Positions 1 to 9,376 are shown, counted from the stretch's first letter. The stretch: 64,000 nt of DNA from Pseudomonas viridiflava (GCF_900583165.1 NZ_UTKY01000073.1:1-64000); one strand, 5' to 3'. The notes: generated by a model from the letters alone, not told the origin. Translations and numbers: made by a program.

Positions 1-80
1 ATCCCGAACTCAGCAGTGAAACGATGCATCGCCGATGGTAGTGTGGGGTTTCCCCATGTGAGAGTAGGTCATCGTCAAGA
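1..80 (+). rRNA. rrf: 5S rRNA, 3' part (first copy, cut by window edge)
   Basis: The first 80 bases are identical to the last two thirds of the complete 5S gene that follows at 189-304, including the 3' arm that closes the molecule (tcgtcaag). The 5' third lies outside the window. A rho-independent terminator follows at once, so this is the 5S at the end of an rRNA operon whose 16S and 23S genes would lie to the left. Confidence 0.95.
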
Positions 81-91
81 TTAAATTCCAG

Positions 92-124
92 AACCCCTGT
101 TTGCTAACGCAAACAGGGGTTTTG
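92..124 (+). terminator. Rho-independent terminator after first 5S
   Basis: A 12-base perfect stem (aacccctgtttg / caaacaggggtt) with a 6-base loop is followed by a T-rich run. It lies 10 bases after the 5S 3' end. Its near copy follows the second 5S gene. Confidence 0.9.
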
Positions 125-188
125 TTTATGTAGAAGCCAATGAATTTCATCGGCACGTTGTTAGCGCGACGTTCCGATACACAGAATT

Positions 189-304
189 TCTTGACGACCA
201 TAGAGCATTGGAACCACCTGATCCCATCCCGAACTCAGCAGTGAAACGATGCATCGCCGATGGTAGTGTGGGGTTTCCCCATGTGAGAGTAGGTCATCGT
301 CAAG
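189..304 (+). rRNA. rrf: 5S rRNA (second, complete tandem copy)
   Basis: This is a complete 5S rRNA of about 116 nt. The 5' strand (cttgacga, from 190) pairs with the 3' strand (tcgtcaag, to 304) to form helix I, and the conserved loop A/B segment (gaactcagcagtgaaacg) is present. It lies about 110 bases downstream of another 5S copy with the same 3' sequence, so the operon ends in two 5S genes. Exact ends are uncertain by one or two bases. Confidence 0.95.
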
Positions 305-314
305 ATCAAATTCC

Positions 315-347
315 GAAACCCCTGTCTGCTAACGCAGACAGGGGTTT
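315..347 (+). terminator. Rho-independent terminator after second 5S
   Basis: A stem aacccctgtctg / cagacaggggtt is followed by ttttg. It is almost identical to the terminator after the first 5S gene, with one compensated base pair changed, as expected of a duplicated 5S-terminator unit. Confidence 0.9.
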
Positions 348-619
348 TGTCGTTTATGTGCCCAGCGTCAATACTCAGTGCAAATGCTTCGGGCTCAAGC
401 CTTTACACTCCTTACTCTTGTACGACAACCGCTGGTCGGTTTCGCTCGTAAATCAAAGATATGTCCTACAAATCTCTCAGTTTTGTCCCACTTTGGCCGA
501 AAGCCTGACGAGCCATGCGTGCACCCAAATATAGCGGCCGCAACAAAGCTGCGTATCCCATTTCAGGGACCGTACCACCAGGCACGCTAACCCCCCTTTG
601 GCATAAAGAAGTCGATGAA

Positions 620-2500
620 ATGAATCTAAAGTTCAGTCATAAAATTCTGTTGGCCGCGTCAGTCGTCGTGGTTCTAGCCTTCGCGTTATTCACGCTGTAC
701 AACGACTATCTGCAGCGCAGCACCATCAAGCAAAACCTGGAGTCATCCATCGAGCAATCGGGTGAGCTCACCGCCAGCAGCGTGCAGAACTGGCTCAGTG
801 GTCGGATCTTGGCTCTCGAAAGCCTCACGCAAAACGTCGCCCATCAAGGCAGCAACGCTGACCTTCCTGGGTTGGTCGACCAGCCGGCATTCACCTCGAA
901 CTTCCAGTTCACCTATGTGGGCCAAACCAACGGCGTGTTCACCCAGCGTCCAGACGCCAAAATGCCCGACGGCTACGACCCCCGCCAGCGCCCTTGGTAC
1001 AAGCAAGCCGTGGCCGCCGATAAACCCATGCTCACCCCCCCTTACATGGCCGCAGTCGGTGGGCAGATCGTAACCATCGCCATGCCGGTGAAGAAGAACG
1101 GTGAACTGCTCGGCGTGGTCGGTGGAGACCTGAGCCTACAAACCCTGGTGAAGATCATCAATTCGGTGGACTTTGGCGGCATAGGCCATGCGTTCCTGGT
1201 CAGCAGCGATGGCCAGGTCATCGTCAGTCCTGATCAGGACCAGGTGATGAAGAACCTCAAGGACATCTACCCCGGCACCCCGGTACGCATTGAAAAGGTC
1301 AGCCAGGACGTCGTGCTTAATGGCCAGGACCGCATCCTGTCATTTACCCCTATCAGCGGCTTGCCCGGTGCAGATTGGTACATCGGCCTGTCGATCGATA
1401 AAGACAAAGCCTACGCACCGCTGGGTAAATTCCGCACTTCTGCTTTAATCGCCATGTTGATCGCTGTGGTCGCGATTGCGGTGCTCTTGAGCCTGTTGAT
1501 CCAAGTGCTGCTGCGCCCGTTGACGACTATGGGCGTCGCCATGCAAGACATTGCCCAAGGTGAAGGCGACCTGACCCGCCGGCTGACCGTTACCAGCAAG
1601 GACGAATTCGGCGAAGTCGGCAGTGCATTCAATCAGTTCGTGGAACGTATCCACGCTTCGATTTCCGAAGTGTCTTCCGCAACTCGCCAGGTACACGACC
1701 TGTCCCAGCGAGTAATGGCCTCGTCCAATGCCTCAATCATCGGCTCCGATGAACAAAGCGCGCGCACCAATAGTGTGGCGGCAGCGATTAACGAGCTCGG
1801 TGCCGCCACCCAGGAAATTGCCCGTAACGCTGCCGATGCATCCCAGCACGCCAGTGGCGCCAGCGAGCAGGCGGATGATGGGCGCAAAGTGGTGGAACAA
1901 ACTATCCTGGCAATGTCTGCGCTGTCGCAGAAGATCAGCTTGTCCTGCACCCAGATTGAAACCTTGAACGCCAGCACCGACAACATCGGCCACATCCTCG
2001 ATGTGATCAAAGGTATCTCGCAGCAAACCAACCTACTCGCACTCAACGCTGCCATTGAAGCTGCGCGAGCCGGTGAGGCTGGACGCGGGTTCGCGGTAGT
2101 TGCCGATGAAGTGCGTAACCTCGCTCACCGCACCCAGGAGTCTGCCGAAGAGATCCACAAGATGATCACCTCCCTGCAGGTGGGCTCACGCGAAGCGGTG
2201 ACCACCATGAACGCTAGCCAGGCTTCCAGTGAAGAAAGCGTGCAGGTTGCCAATCAGGCGGGGGAGCGTTTGATCAGCGTGACGCAGCGGATCGTCGAGA
2301 TCGATGGGATGAACCAGTCCGTGGCTGCGGCCACTGAAGAGCAAACAGCTGTGGTGGAAACGCTCAACGTGGATATCAATCAGATCAACCTGCTGAACCA
2401 GCAGGGTGTAACCAACCTCAACGAAACCCTGAAAGACTGTGACGCGCTATCGCAACAAGCGAGTCGCCTGAAGCAACTGGTCGATAGTTTCAAGATCTGA
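620..2500 (+). CDS. Methyl-accepting chemotaxis protein with dCache sensor (amino-acid type)
   Basis: A 626-residue chemoreceptor. A membrane segment at about 10-28 is followed by a periplasmic dCache_1 domain (about 35-275), a second membrane segment (about 280-305), a HAMP domain (about 306-360) and the cytoplasmic signalling hairpin, whose tip reads [19 protein letters not shown]. The ligand-binding pattern of the known amino-acid dCache subfamily is visible: Y119, R124, W126, Y127, Y142 and D170. This suggests that it senses amino acids and feeds the CheA/CheY pathway. The start at 620 has aaagaag upstream. An in-frame start at 515 would add 35 residues without a signal sequence and is rejected. 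The gene is monocistronic and ends at a bidirectional terminator shared with mgoD. Confidence 0.93.
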   Translation: MNLKFSHKILLAASVVVVLAFALFTLYNDYLQRSTIKQNLESSIEQSGELTASSVQNWLSGRILALESLTQNVAHQGSNADLPGLVDQPAFTSNFQFTYVGQTNGVFTQRPDAKMPDGYDPRQRPWYKQAVAADKPMLTPPYMAAVGGQIVTIAMPVKKNGELLGVVGGDLSLQTLVKIINSVDFGGIGHAFLVSSDGQVIVSPDQDQVMKNLKDIYPGTPVRIEKVSQDVVLNGQDRILSFTPISGLPGADWYIGLSIDKDKAYAPLGKFRTSALIAMLIAVVAIAVLLSLLIQVLLRPLTTMGVAMQDIAQGEGDLTRRLTVTSKDEFGEVGSAFNQFVERIHASISEVSSATRQVHDLSQRVMASSNASIIGSDEQSARTNSVAAAINELGAATQEIARNAADASQHASGASEQADDGRKVVEQTILAMSALSQKISLSCTQIETLNASTDNIGHILDVIKGISQQTNLLALNAAIEAARAGEAGRGFAVVADEVRNLAHRTQESAEEIHKMITSLQVGSREAVTTMNASQASSEESVQVANQAGERLISVTQRIVEIDGMNQSVAAATEEQTAVVETLNVDINQINLLNQQGVTNLNETLKDCDALSQQASRLKQLVDSFKI

Positions 2501-2515
2501 CCGGTGATTGATCGC

Positions 2516-2541
2516 ACAGGAGCGAGTTGCTTCGCTCCTGT
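2516..2541. terminator. Bidirectional terminator between chemoreceptor and mgoD
   Basis: A perfect 10-base stem (acaggagcga / tcgctcctgt) lies between two convergent genes, 15 bases after the chemoreceptor stop and 3 bases from the mgoD stop. T-runs are weak on both sides. Confidence 0.65.
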
Positions 2542-2544
2542 CGC

Positions 2545-3003
2545 TTAACCCAGTAGCCGCTGAACATTCTCCAGGGCGCTATTGGTGAAGGCTTGTACAA
2601 ACGCTTCAAACCCCCTCTGCGTAACATCTATCGGTTCGGCAATAGTCGTCCATGTCACTCTTGAGTGCTCTTGGCCAAGTGCTTCCACACGGATCGCCGC
2701 CCATAACCGGGCGATGCCCAGCGTGTTGTAGATCAGGGTCCAAGTCATGTGCATGGCTTGTTCGTCCCGGCTATTGAGTTGCTCCACAACACAATTGCCG
2801 TCACGGAAAAACTTTGTACGCAAGGCGCCCACGCCTGCGCCCGTTAATTCAATATGGGTAAGGGCGGGAATGAATGCATCAAAACCTTCAAATCGCCCCA
2901 CTATGCTCCACAGGCTGGCGGCATCGCTATTGACCACCACGGACGCCACAATTGGCAGGCCGTTTGGGTTGCGTATCATCGTATCGGGTTGCAGCAGTTT
3001 CAT
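2545..3003 (-). CDS. mgoD: MgoD/PvfD-like SRPBCC (polyketide cyclase/dehydrase fold) protein
   Basis: A 152-residue protein of the SRPBCC/START-like fold, a hydrophobic-cavity family that includes aromatase/cyclases and lipid-transfer proteins. The opening strand (VASVVVNSDAASLWSIVGRF) and the C-terminal amphipathic helix (ALENVQRLLG) are typical. It is the last gene of a four-gene minus-strand operon whose order is that of mgoBCAD, and mgoD is a polyketide cyclase/dehydrase-like gene in P. syringae. Its exact step is not established. The ATG at 3003 has AGGA six bases upstream and begins 17 bases after the mgoA stop. A TTG at 3024 is possible but less likely. Confidence 0.85.
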   Translation of the reverse strand: MKLLQPDTMIRNPNGLPIVASVVVNSDAASLWSIVGRFEGFDAFIPALTHIELTGAGVGALRTKFFRDGNCVVEQLNSRDEQAMHMTWTLIYNTLGIARLWAAIRVEALGQEHSRVTWTTIAEPIDVTQRGFEAFVQAFTNSALENVQRLLG

Positions 3004-3020
3004 GAGTTGTCCTGAGGCGT

Positions 3021-6000
3021 TCAAAGAAAGCCGATGGCCTTGAGATAGTTGCAGCCTTTTTTTAGCAGTGTTGCGTCTTTATCAGGGTAGGGCTCTCCCA
3101 TCTGCTCGACAGTGTGGCGCGCATTGTCGTGACGAATCGTTGAGGTATCGCCGATGTCTTCGTCCAGGTGGTCAAGGTAGAACCCGAGCACTGTGAACAA
3201 TGCGTTTTCCTCTCCTACCGCATGTAGGGCCTGTTGCCATTGCGCCACGGGTAAACGCTCAAATAGATACCCGGCCCGCCTGAAGGCATCCAGATAGTGT
3301 TCCCAGCTTAAAGGCTGTGGATTATGCAGGTTGAACACCCATCTACTGGGATCAAAGCGGGTGCATTGGAATGCGATGAAACGCGCCAGGAAGTCCACCG
3401 GTATCAGGTCGAAGTTCAGGTCCAGCTTGGGTAACAGGCCCAGTTGCAATGACCCCTTGAGCATCAACATCAAGCGGTTTTTCTGCGGTTGGCAGACTCC
3501 GTTGCGGCTGTTGAAGCTGATATTGCCGGGGCGATGGATATTCACCCAAGCTCCTCGTTCCACAGCGCGCCCCAGTTGCCGCTCGGCCACCCACTTGGAT
3601 AGGTTGTAGCCATTCTTGATGTACAGCGGCAGCGTGGTTGTAGCAGGCGCTTCAAGCACATAGCCCGACGCATCGATGCTACTGGAGGCTGAAAGCGTCG
3701 AGATAAAATTAAGGACCTTCTTGCAGCCGGTCTCACATAGACGCAGACACTCGAATATAGGGTCGACGTTATCTGGGGCGAGTGAGGCATAGTCCATCAC
3801 ATGATTGACCCGCGCCGCGTTGTGTACCAGCACACCGAAGTCTTGGGCCAGGGCGTCATACACGTCGGAGGCCAGACCCAATCGAGGCCGGCTGATATCC
3901 GCGGCGAGTATTCTCACCCGGCGCAGGTCCAGGTGTTCCAGGCCATATTCTCGCAATGCCTGGGTAAACCGTTGTGTCGCCGAATGCCCCGACTCCTCCC
4001 GAACCAGGCACGCTACCTCGTTTGCGCCTGCGGCCAGTAGTGCCTCGACGATATGCACGCCGACAAAGCTGTTGGCCCCCGATACGATCACTTTGTGCGG
4101 ATCGCCAGCGCGCTCCTTGGGCAGTATGTCGATCACCCATTCCCGCTGCGCATCCGTGATGGCCTGGGCAGAAGGGGCGTCGGGCCGTTTTCTGTCTTCC
4201 AGAAGCGTTGCAAGCGTACGAATCGTCGGGACTTCAATGAAGTGGCTCAGTGTGAAGCTACGGCCAAACTGCTTGCGAACGCGCAGCAACAGGGTCGATA
4301 GCAAAATTGAGTGGCCGCCGAGTTCGAAGAAACTCTGATCAATGCACACCCGTTCTACAGGCAACGTCAATAGCTCGCTCCATAGATGGGCCAATCGACG
4401 TTGAAGGGGAGTATTGGTGCTGCAAGCCAGCTGCAGGGGCGGCTCAAGCGGCCTCGCCAGTAATGCGTTTCGGTCGACTTTGCCGTTTCGGGAGTACGGC
4501 ATAGTTGGCAACTCGCTCCAGTAGCCGGGCTGCATGTAGTCCGGCAACCACTGCCGCGCATGTTGCTGCAGCGCCTTTATCGAGGCCCCCGGTTGGGGCT
4601 GGGCGACATAACCTCGTATCCTGCAGTCACGACCGATCACCACGGCTACCTGGCGATACAGCCGGCTGTTGCGCAAACACTGCTCTATTTCCCGTGGCTC
4701 CACCCGGAAGCCGCGGATCTTCACCTGATCATCGCGCCGTGCACCCAGGAGTATTCCGTCGGCGGTCCATTTTGCCAGATCACCGCTGCGGTAGGCTCGC
4801 ATTGGCTGGCTTCCAGGCACTGCCAGTTCTACAAAAGCGCTGGGTGCGTATTGCGGTGCATTGACATAACCGAGGCTAACGCCTGGGCCTACGATATAGA
4901 CCTCGCCCGTGACCTGCTCATCTACAGGTTGCAGGTTGTCATCCAGAATCAGCACCTGGCTATTGGCAATGGGCAGGCCCACGTTACGGTTACTGTCGCC
5001 GGGTTGCATGATGCGATGGGTGGCCAGCACCGAGATCTCCGTGGGGCCATAGAAGTTATGGAGCTCGCACTGTGCCGCCAATTGCTCGATCACATAGGGT
5101 TCGCAGGCATCGCCACCGGTAAACAGATGCTTGAGCCCCAGTGGTCGATCAAGCGGCAAAATACTGAGCAGCGCGGGTGGCAGAAAGGCATGGGTCATGC
5201 GCTGCTGTTGAATCAAGGCCACCAACTGCTCTGGGTCGCGCCGTTGCTCTTGGTTGGGGACAATCAGCTCGGCACCTGCCATCAGGGCGGGGAAAATATC
5301 GATCAGGGACGAGTCGAAGTCCGACGGCGAGAACTGCAGGACACGGCTCCCCTGATCCAGATTCATACAGGACCTGAACCATGCTGTGAAATGCGCCAGG
5401 TTGCCTTGGCTGAGTAATACGCCCTTGGGTACGCCGGTAGTGCCGGATGTATAGAGCATCACGCAGGGGTTATCGGTGCCGCAGTGCTGACGGATTAATG
5501 GACCCGGAAGATCGCTGTCCTGTGGCGCGACGTCGCGTGCATTCAGTGAAATGAAGCGCTGGCGCAACGGATGTTGACCGTCATCCAGTAATACGCGCGC
5601 CCCGGCGCTTTCGAGCATGACTTGATGGCGTTGTGAAGGTTGGTCCGGACCCAACGGCAGGTAGACCGCGCCACAGCCCAATACGGCAAGAATGCTCGCA
5701 TAGAGCTCGATGGATTTTTCCAGGCATACCCCGACCACCTGTGGCGTCAGCGCACCTTCCAGCAAGGGGCACAGCCGTTGCTGAATCGCCAGTGCCCGGA
5801 CGTGCAATTGACGATAGGTGACTTCGCTGCCGGCAATGTGCAGCGCGCAGCGGTCGGCAAATGTCTGGAGGCTGACCTGCAACCGTTCGATCACTGGCAC
5901 TTGGGCTTCCTGCATCACAGCAGGGTCAGCAGAGCGGTTGAATCGATGGAGAAACGCCAACGCTTCAAGCCCGATCAAACCTTGCTCGGGCCAGTCATTG

Positions 6001-6395
6001 GTCATCGTGCGCGCACTGAAATACCCAGGGTCCCGTGAGAAGCCACTGACGTGCAGCGCCACCCATTCCACCAACGCACTCGTTGCCTGCTGGCGTAGCC
6101 GCTGACCATTGCCGCTGGGCTCATCGTCGATGTCCAGTACCGCCACCAACTGTGGTCCGCGCCCATAGGCCCGCAGTTGCAGCGCGGGCAGTCCGCTGTC
6201 GGCGATCGGGCCGACAGCGAGGCGCAGGCTGAGCACTGGGGGTTGATCTGACCCGTCGGGTGGGGGCGAGCTACCATCATCAATCCACAGATCGATGTCC
6301 TCATCTCGCGATACATGCCCGTATTGTTCCAGCACCTGCCTGATGGCGAGCAAGCCGCTGCTGGTGCCGTTCCACCCAATGGCTAGGCGTCTCAT
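3021..6395 (-). CDS. mgoA: MgoA/PvfC-like NRPS module (A-T-R)
   Basis: A 1,124-residue single-module nonribosomal peptide synthetase. After an N-terminal segment with no recognised motif (about 1-160) comes an adenylation domain (about 165-650) with LYTSGTTGVPKG near 316, NFYGPTE near 449, YRSGDLAKW near 535 and NGKVDR near 638. The thiolation site GGHS is near 693. A thioester-reductase domain (about 765-1110) has an NAD(P)-binding loop GANSFVG and the YNLSK catalytic motif near 930. Such A-T-R enzymes load one amino acid and release it as an aldehyde by reduction. My hand alignment of the substrate pocket gives roughly D-S-I-A-F-G-F-V-L-K, which I cannot assign. It overlaps mgoC by 4 bases (ATGA). 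In P. syringae and P. entomophila the homologue makes the backbone of the mgo/pvf signal. Confidence 0.92.
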   Translation of the reverse strand: MRRLAIGWNGTSSGLLAIRQVLEQYGHVSRDEDIDLWIDDGSSPPPDGSDQPPVLSLRLAVGPIADSGLPALQLRAYGRGPQLVAVLDIDDEPSGNGQRLRQQATSALVEWVALHVSGFSRDPGYFSARTMTNDWPEQGLIGLEALAFLHRFNRSADPAVMQEAQVPVIERLQVSLQTFADRCALHIAGSEVTYRQLHVRALAIQQRLCPLLEGALTPQVVGVCLEKSIELYASILAVLGCGAVYLPLGPDQPSQRHQVMLESAGARVLLDDGQHPLRQRFISLNARDVAPQDSDLPGPLIRQHCGTDNPCVMLYTSGTTGVPKGVLLSQGNLAHFTAWFRSCMNLDQGSRVLQFSPSDFDSSLIDIFPALMAGAELIVPNQEQRRDPEQLVALIQQQRMTHAFLPPALLSILPLDRPLGLKHLFTGGDACEPYVIEQLAAQCELHNFYGPTEISVLATHRIMQPGDSNRNVGLPIANSQVLILDDNLQPVDEQVTGEVYIVGPGVSLGYVNAPQYAPSAFVELAVPGSQPMRAYRSGDLAKWTADGILLGARRDDQVKIRGFRVEPREIEQCLRNSRLYRQVAVVIGRDCRIRGYVAQPQPGASIKALQQHARQWLPDYMQPGYWSELPTMPYSRNGKVDRNALLARPLEPPLQLACSTNTPLQRRLAHLWSELLTLPVERVCIDQSFFELGGHSILLSTLLLRVRKQFGRSFTLSHFIEVPTIRTLATLLEDRKRPDAPSAQAITDAQREWVIDILPKERAGDPHKVIVSGANSFVGVHIVEALLAAGANEVACLVREESGHSATQRFTQALREYGLEHLDLRRVRILAADISRPRLGLASDVYDALAQDFGVLVHNAARVNHVMDYASLAPDNVDPIFECLRLCETGCKKVLNFISTLSASSSIDASGYVLEAPATTTLPLYIKNGYNLSKWVAERQLGRAVERGAWVNIHRPGNISFNSRNGVCQPQKNRLMLMLKGSLQLGLLPKLDLNFDLIPVDFLARFIAFQCTRFDPSRWVFNLHNPQPLSWEHYLDAFRRAGYLFERLPVAQWQQALHAVGEENALFTVLGFYLDHLDEDIGDTSTIRHDNARHTVEQMGEPYPDKDATLLKKGCNYLKAIGFL

Positions 6396-7339
6396 GTCGA
6401 CCGCCCGGGTACTGGCAAGAAATCGTTCAACGACTGCGCCACACTGGGCGTTTGCAGCAACCCGCTGTGTTGCAGGAAGCCAGCAATATTCCCCATCAAC
6501 GGGTGACGATGGTTGATGGGATATGCCAGTGCCATGATCTCATCGTGTAATGCACTGCGCAGTCGAAGCGTGATATCGAGGTGGTCGACCACCAGCAGGT
6601 CGAAATTCTTTTGCAGGCCGTTTGTCAGGTAATGCGCCAGGAATGTCGGCAGCACCTGAGCAATGCTGTCGCGATCACTGGAGCTTGCGCCTTGCCAGTA
6701 AAGGCGTACCAGGCGCGTCCAGAATTGCGCATGGCGACCCTCGTCGCAAAGGTGGTCGGCCATCAAGCCACGGATGGACGCTTTGACACTGGAGTCCTTG
6801 GCGAACGCCGCCACATCGCGGGTCACCGTGTTTTCAGCGATGGCCACGCCAATCAGTTCTATCGCATCGTGCAAGTGCGCGGGTGCCAGTGCTTGGGCCG
6901 CTGGCAAGGCCACGCTCAACTCTATGTGCGCGGGCAGGTCCAGGGGTTGTATGCCGGTCATGGCGATGGTTTGTTGCAGGAAGTCCAGCGCGATAAGAGC
7001 GTGGTAGTCCTCGTCCACGATGACAGTCATCGCATCAATGCGACAGGCAAGCGGGTAGGGCACCGAGAAGCGATTCTTGGCAATACTGCGCGCGGTCTTG
7101 TCGACAATCTCGGTTTCGAAAATTACTACGTCGTTGATGAATTTGTAGAAGCTTTGCAGCAACACGAAGTCGCGCCACTGCGGGCAGTGTTCGAGAAAGG
7201 TTGCGCTGAGTACCAAGGGCTGGCGACAGAGCGGGTAGATCAACTTGTCATCGTTCTCCAGCAGACGGCGAGGCCGTGTACGAATAGTTGCGCGACGGTC
7301 CCAGTCATCGGCAATGGAGAGGTAGTCGACAGCATTCAT
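6392..7339 (-). CDS. mgoC: MgoC/PvfB-like AurF-family diiron N-oxygenase
   Basis: A 315-residue protein of the AurF (p-aminobenzoate N-oxygenase) diiron family. The expected metal ligands can be read in order: an early Glu in FETE (75/77), ExxH at E110-H113, E169, and HxxxExxH at H196-E200-H203. Family members oxidise amines to hydroxylamines, nitroso or nitro groups. In the mgo/pvf pathway this activity supplies the N-oxidised nitrogen of the diazeniumdiolate or pyrazine N-oxide. It is translationally coupled to both neighbours by ATGA overlaps. All ligands are present, so the enzyme should be active. Confidence 0.92.
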   Translation of the reverse strand: MNAVDYLSIADDWDRRATIRTRPRRLLENDDKLIYPLCRQPLVLSATFLEHCPQWRDFVLLQSFYKFINDVVIFETEIVDKTARSIAKNRFSVPYPLACRIDAMTVIVDEDYHALIALDFLQQTIAMTGIQPLDLPAHIELSVALPAAQALAPAHLHDAIELIGVAIAENTVTRDVAAFAKDSSVKASIRGLMADHLCDEGRHAQFWTRLVRLYWQGASSSDRDSIAQVLPTFLAHYLTNGLQKNFDLLVVDHLDITLRLRSALHDEIMALAYPINHRHPLMGNIAGFLQHSGLLQTPSVAQSLNDFLPVPGRST

Positions 7340-8094
7340 GGCCGGGCCTCCTGCAACGAAGACTGTACCTCGTCCAGGAACGTGATACGACTTTCAATCG
7401 CGGCGAGGGCCGTGTCGTTGGCTTGTTGGCGGTAGGCGGGGTCTGCCGTGACCAAGCGTTCGAGCAACTGCTCTGCGGCCGGGCCATGCTCCTCGGCGTC
7501 CAGCTCGATATGTCGCATGAGATAGTTATAAAAGGTTGGCGCCTGGCGATGGGTAAGCTCATCCTGCTTCAGGATCTGCTCGAACATCGCAGGGATAACG
7601 CGCTCGCGCCCGTGAAGAAACGCGGCCGCGACACAGTGTGTGGGTGCACCTGAAACAAGGCGCAATGTATCGTCTACGAAGCGAGCAACGCCGGGAGGTG
7701 CCTGTATGAGGTTCAAAGCGGCATCTGCAGGAATGCCTTGGCGCTGCAATGAAATGAAGCGGTTGATCGGCGAGGTGTTGGCGCCGACTTCCTCCATCGC
7801 CTCAAGATACAATTCGAAATGGCTGCAATGGCCGTTCCTCGGGTGTTTGTCTGACTCCTCGGCCAACACAATTTCATTGATCAACCGGGCTGCTTGCGGG
7901 TCGGCCGGTGGTAGCCAGGGCAGTCGCGTGCACGTCAGGTCCTGCTGCAGGCGTTTGGTGAGGCTCATGAAGTCCCAAACAGCAAATACATGGCTCTCCA
8001 TAAAAAGTTGTAACTTGCACAATGAAGTTATTTCCTGAAATAACGAATGATTGCATAACTGAAGTTTTGCGCTTTCAAATAATGGTTGATACAT
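7336..8094 (-). CDS. mgoB: MgoB/PvfA-like haem-oxygenase-fold diiron protein (DUF3050)
   Basis: A 252-residue DUF3050 protein, part of the haem-oxygenase-like diiron oxidase superfamily. Signature blocks are ESHVFAVWDFMSL (33-45), NEIVLAEESD (73-82) and SHFELY (91-96), with conserved Glu and His residues that would bind iron. It is the first gene of the mgo/pvf operon; mgoB of P. syringae is described as haem-oxygenase-like. Together with the AurF-type enzyme it is thought to carry out the N-oxidation and N-N chemistry. The next gene starts inside its stop codon (ATGA). A weak ribosome site (aaaggc) sits 8 bases before the ATG. Confidence 0.92.
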   Translation of the reverse strand: MYQPLFESAKLQLCNHSLFQEITSLCKLQLFMESHVFAVWDFMSLTKRLQQDLTCTRLPWLPPADPQAARLINEIVLAEESDKHPRNGHCSHFELYLEAMEEVGANTSPINRFISLQRQGIPADAALNLIQAPPGVARFVDDTLRLVSGAPTHCVAAAFLHGRERVIPAMFEQILKQDELTHRQAPTFYNYLMRHIELDAEEHGPAAEQLLERLVTADPAYRQQANDTALAAIESRITFLDEVQSSLQEARP

Positions 8095-8430
8095 GGTTGA
8101 TGCCTTTAAGTTTGTTACGTCCGCTGCGCAGGCAGCGATGATTTTTTATCGGCAAGGAATAAGGACATGTAAACCCGCGCCGACGCGGAATCTCACTCAC
8201 GCGTGTGAAAAGGCGCCGTCGGGTAACGGGCCTAATTCAATGATTGACGATGATATGCGGATTAAACAATCAGGCGAGCATATGAATGTATTAGATGTTT
8301 TTCTAAATGATGTTGGCTGTCAGTAAGCAGCAGTATTGTAAGTGGGAAGTTTCTACGGAGGGGCACTGCCTGGTGTATGAGTGCCTCAAGATATTAAACG
8401 GTAAAGCAGTTGGGTAAGGCTGTATTGAAA
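8095..8430. other. Intergenic region upstream of the mgo operon
   Basis: A 336-base stretch, visibly more AT-rich than the neighbouring genes, lies between mgoB and the 3' end of the GntR gene. Since the mgo operon starts at 8094 reading left, its promoter must lie here. I see no convincing operator or terminator. A 77-codon plus-strand frame at 8093-8326 has no recognisable features and poor codon use. Confidence 0.5.
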
Positions 8431-9132
8431 TTACTTATTACTTCCTGCCTCCAAACCATTAAGGTAGTTCGTGATCACTTCCATGCCACGCATCAAGTGA
8501 TTGCGCAGGGTAAGGATGCTTTGCTCGATCTTCTTCTGCGCGACCAACTGAAGCAGTTCGCGGTGGTCTTCCTGGGATGTTTCACCTAGCCCCATGGCCT
8601 CAAGGTTGAAACGCAGGAAGCGCTCCTCCTCGTTCAGGCCGTGCTCAACCAACTTGAGCAATCGCTGGTTCGGAGCCTTGCTATATAGCGCCATGTGAAA
8701 CAAGCGATTGAGTCGACCAATCTCGGTGTAGTCTTTTTCTTGCTCCAGGGCGCATATCAAGGCATCCGCCCCGGCGATATCGGACTCGGTGAGCAATGGA
8801 ATCGATAAGCGCAGCGCCTCAGATTCCAGCAGCATCCGCAGGGCATAGGTTTCTGCCGAGTTGTCTTCTATCAACGGTGCGACCACGGCGCCCTTGTGAG
8901 TGACCACATGCAGGAGTGATTGGGCTTCAAGCTGGCGCAGTGCTTCACGTACCGGCATCCGGCTAACCCCGAACAGGCTCGCCAGCTCCTGTTGGCGCAT
9001 GGCTGTGCCGCAGGGCAGGCGGCCATCAAGGATGGCGTTGCGCAAGGTTTCTTCAATCACGGAGCGTGCGAGATGCGCGGGAATAGGGCCGCTGATCTTG
9101 ATGCTGTTCAAAGGGGTCGGCTTCTGTGTCAC
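8431..9132 (-). CDS. GntR-family (FCD/FadR subfamily) transcriptional regulator
   Basis: A 233-residue regulator with an N-terminal winged helix (about 20-85; the recognition region includes FGVSRMPVREALRQLE) and a C-terminal all-helical FCD ligand domain (about 95-220) with the spaced Asp/His residues that usually bind a metal and a carboxylate effector. It starts with GTG at 9132, preceded by a strong aaggaggg. It is divergent from the TauD-like/ABC operon, and a palindrome of the type bound by FCD regulators lies between them, so it probably represses that operon and itself. The effector is unknown. Confidence 0.92.
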   Translation of the reverse strand: MTQKPTPLNSIKISGPIPAHLARSVIEETLRNAILDGRLPCGTAMRQQELASLFGVSRMPVREALRQLEAQSLLHVVTHKGAVVAPLIEDNSAETYALRMLLESEALRLSIPLLTESDIAGADALICALEQEKDYTEIGRLNRLFHMALYSKAPNQRLLKLVEHGLNEEERFLRFNLEAMGLGETSQEDHRELLQLVAQKKIEQSILTLRNHLMRGMEVITNYLNGLEAGSNK

Positions 9133-9162
9133 GGTTACGCTACCCTCCTTATTAGTATGCGC

Positions 9163-9186
9163 TGGTCAATTGGATCCAATGCACAC
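9163..9186. promoter_or_regulatory. Probable GntR operator in divergent promoter region
   Basis: The perfect 12-base palindrome ATTGGATCCAAT is at 9169-9180, about 37 bases before the GntR start. TTGGATCCAA-type palindromes are common FCD-regulator (for example VanR-type) sites. Assignment to this GntR gene is an inference from position. Confidence 0.6.
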
Positions 9187-9376
9187 TAGAGCCTGCCTAT
9201 AAGGTTGTCAAACGGGTACAGTTTCGGCTTGTAAGCGGTTCAACAGAAGGGTCCTGAAGCCCACATTACCGTGTTCCAAGCTCTTACAATCACGTCTATC
9301 GATATTCAATAACGGTATTTAAAATGCCGTTCTTATGCCTATAAAGTCATTACCCTGTCTGACCGGGAGTGACCTC

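Noticed and set aside
30..534. Short frames overlapping the 5S genes and their downstream gap
   Set aside because: They run through structural RNA and terminators, and no protein features are seen.
8093..8326. 77-codon plus-strand frame upstream of mgoB
   Set aside because: No ribosome site, no motif and poor codon use; it overlaps the mgoB start and likely promoter.
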